Assembly: GCF_003935375.1 (NCBI RefSeq)
Contig: NZ_RHQM01000006.1
Location: 1 to 64,000 of the forward strand
Direction of reading: 5' to 3'
Origin: Stutzerimonas xanthomarina
GTDB taxonomy: Bacteria; Pseudomonadota; Gammaproteobacteria; Pseudomonadales; Pseudomonadaceae
Length of the DNA: 64,000 bases
Position numbers and translations under genes: made by a program. Of this stretch, positions 62,734-64,000 are shown piece by piece; the stretch's first letter is position 1, and the number at the start of each line of letters is the position of its first letter. The notes below the pieces were generated by a model that was not told the DNA's origin, made no database searches, and saw nothing but the letters and a program-made list of their open reading frames with translations.

Positions 62734-64000
62734 CGGCCGGGTCGTCTTCGCTGATGCAGTTGCCGGGCGCCAGCACCACCTGGTCGCGACCAGCGTTCTT
62801 GGCCTGATAGAGCGCCGCATCCGCCGCCGCTAGCAGATCGGCCGGCGCGACGAGCGAGGGGGTCAGCGTGGCTACGCCAAGGCTGATGGTCAGCGCCACC
62901 GGCTGTTCGCCATGCTGCAGCTGCAGGTGCGCGATCGTGCAGCGGATCGATTCCGCCAGGGCGACGGCCTGTTCGGCGTCGAGCCCCGGCAGCAGGACGA
63001 CGAACTCCTCACCGCCATAGCGCGCCGCGACGTCGCCGGCGCGCTGGCAGTGGGCAGCGAGCACTGCCGCGACTTGGCGCAGGCACTCGTCACCGAAGGG
63101 GTGGCCGTAGCTGTCGTTGACCCGCTTGAAGTGATCGATATCGGCGAGCAACACCGACAGTGGGCTGCCGGCGCGCCGCGCGCGGCGGATTTCCTCGTCC
63201 AACAGACGATCGAAACGCCGGCGGTTGGCCAGCTGGGTCAGCGAATCGGTGGTGCTCAAGCGCATCAGTTCGGCATTCGCGGCTTCCAGGCCGTGGCGGA
63301 CTTCTTCCAGCGCACGGGTGCGTTCGTACACCCGCGCTTCGAGCACCTCGTTGGCGCGCAGTTGCAGGTCGAGCGCCTCCTGCTTGGCCTGCAAGCGCAG
63401 TGCGCGCTCCTCGGCCAGCGATTCCGAGGCGTGCAATGCCAGCTGCTGCGCGGCGATGCGCCGGTTGCGCTCGACGTTGATGCGCTCGGCCAGCGCCATG
63501 GATAGCAGCACGAACTCGGCGAACATGCCGATCAGCTGGCCATTCAGCGTCCAGGCATTGAGTGGCAAGGTGCCGTTGAGCGCCAGCAGGTTGACCACGG
63601 TGAAGCCGAGCAAGGTGCTCCAGGCGATGCTGAACAGCCGCGCGGACGGATTGCCGCGCATCCACAGGTTGAGCGTCACGGCCATGGTCACGACGCAGTG
63701 CAGCAGCGCGACGCTGTCCATGAACAGATAGCGCGCCAGGGTCGGTGCCAGCAGCAGCATGAGCACCGCCACACCCCAGTAGCCGGTCAGGCTGACGGAC
63801 ACCGCCCAGACCCAGCCGCCATAGCGGCGTATGCCGAGAAAGCGCAAGGCGAACAGCATCGGCGTGAAGAAGCACAGCGCCGCGGAAAGGCCGTAGAAGC
63901 GTGCCGACAGCTCGGGGATTTCCGGCCAGAGGTAGAGCTGGCCGAAGCCGGTAATGGTCAGCACGTAGAACACCGCGCTGAGCAGGTAAAGCACGTAGAG
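62714..64000 (-). CDS. Membrane-bound diguanylate cyclase (N-terminus beyond window)
   Basis: The C-terminal 428 residues or so are visible; the frame runs off the right edge without a stop. Multiple hydrophobic helices occupy the first 170 visible residues and resemble a 7TMR-DISM sensor. A coiled-coil (LHASESLAEERALRLQAKQE and onward) and a GGDEF domain with active site ARYGGEEF follow. The inhibitory RxxD site (RAGD) lies five residues before GGEEF. The missing N-terminus probably holds a periplasmic DISMED2 domain, by analogy. It is convergent with tctE. Confidence 0.88.
   Translation of the reverse strand, partial: LYVLYLLSAVFYVLTITGFGQLYLWPEIPELSARFYGLSAALCFFTPMLFALRFLGIRRYGGWVWAVSVSLTGYWGVAVLMLLLAPTLARYLFMDSVALLHCVVTMAVTLNLWMRGNPSARLFSIAWSTLLGFTVVNLLALNGTLPLNAWTLNGQLIGMFAEFVLLSMALAERINVERNRRIAAQQLALHASESLAEERALRLQAKQEALDLQLRANEVLEARVYERTRALEEVRHGLEAANAELMRLSTTDSLTQLANRRRFDRLLDEEIRRARRAGSPLSVLLADIDHFKRVNDSYGHPFGDECLRQVAAVLAAHCQRAGDVAARYGGEEFVVLLPGLDAEQAVALAESIRCTIAHLQLQHGEQPVALTISLGVATLTPSLVAPADLLAAADAALYQAKNAGRDQVVLAPGNCISEDDPAVTPQPV

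Overview
The window is about 64 kb of GC-rich, gene-dense chromosome from a gammaproteobacterium of the Pseudomonas group. Gene content and several gene orders (ftsY/M16 pair/rsmD, the long-chain alcohol cluster, coaD-fdx-ggt, mutM-HDOD, ilvD, folA, pstSCAB-phoU, recCBD, opdH-tctCBA with tctDE) match Pseudomonas. The order of the blocks differs from what I recall of P. aeruginosa, which suggests Stutzerimonas (Pseudomonas) stutzeri or a close relative. I see no insertion sequence, prophage, CRISPR array, tRNA or rRNA. This is core chromosome with a few accessory genes.

Layout. Positions 1-4.4 kb: start of ftsY, divergent from an M16 peptidase pair and rsmD, then a small conserved protein. 4.5-9.9 kb: a YheT-type hydrolase and a lao-type cluster, with TetR regulator laoR divergent from laoC (aldehyde dehydrogenase), laoB (Tat-signal partner) and laoA (GMC alcohol dehydrogenase). 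A 16-bp perfect palindrome sits inside the laoC promoter. 10-18.7 kb: coaD, fdx and ggt; a Na/Pi cotransporter; a small exported protein; mutM and an HDOD protein; a PfpI-type protein and rlmI. 18.8-22 kb: a secreted polyester-hydrolase-like enzyme and ilvD. 22-28 kb: a DUF4153 membrane protein, an LhgO-like oxidase, a YfcE-like phosphoesterase, a YitT protein, folA and glpQ. 28.1-30.9 kb: a DUF2868 membrane protein translationally coupled to a membrane-active GTPase (DUF3482), the least understood system here. 31-32.9 kb: a divergent DMT exporter/LysR pair.

33-40 kb holds the high-affinity phosphate system, transcribed leftward as pstS-pstC-pstA-pstB-phoU. PstC and PstA carry unusually large periplasmic insertions. 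Two PhoB-type promoters are visible: four 11-bp-spaced heptamers before pstS and a near-consensus Pho box before pstC, each 10 bp from a -10. An imperfect palindrome of about 78 bp lies between pstB and phoU. 40-43.3 kb: a thioesterase, a diguanylate cyclase, an AEC transporter and a small membrane protein. 43.4-52.2 kb: recC-recB-recD. 52.4-55.1 kb: an exported tandem-Cache protein and a second Na/Pi cotransporter.

55.2-62.7 kb is a tripartite tricarboxylate uptake locus: the porin opdH, tctC, tctB, tctA and an AbrB-type membrane protein run leftward, divergent from the tctDE two-component system. Both opdH and tctC have AAnAAnAA (Crc/Hfq-type) motifs just before their start codons, suggesting catabolite control. 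A diguanylate cyclase running off the right edge overlaps the tctE tail.

Themes are phosphate supply (Pst, two Na/Pi carriers, GlpQ), oxidation of long-chain alcohols, tricarboxylate uptake, DNA repair and c-di-GMP signalling. All functions come from reading motifs and gene order. No database search was run.
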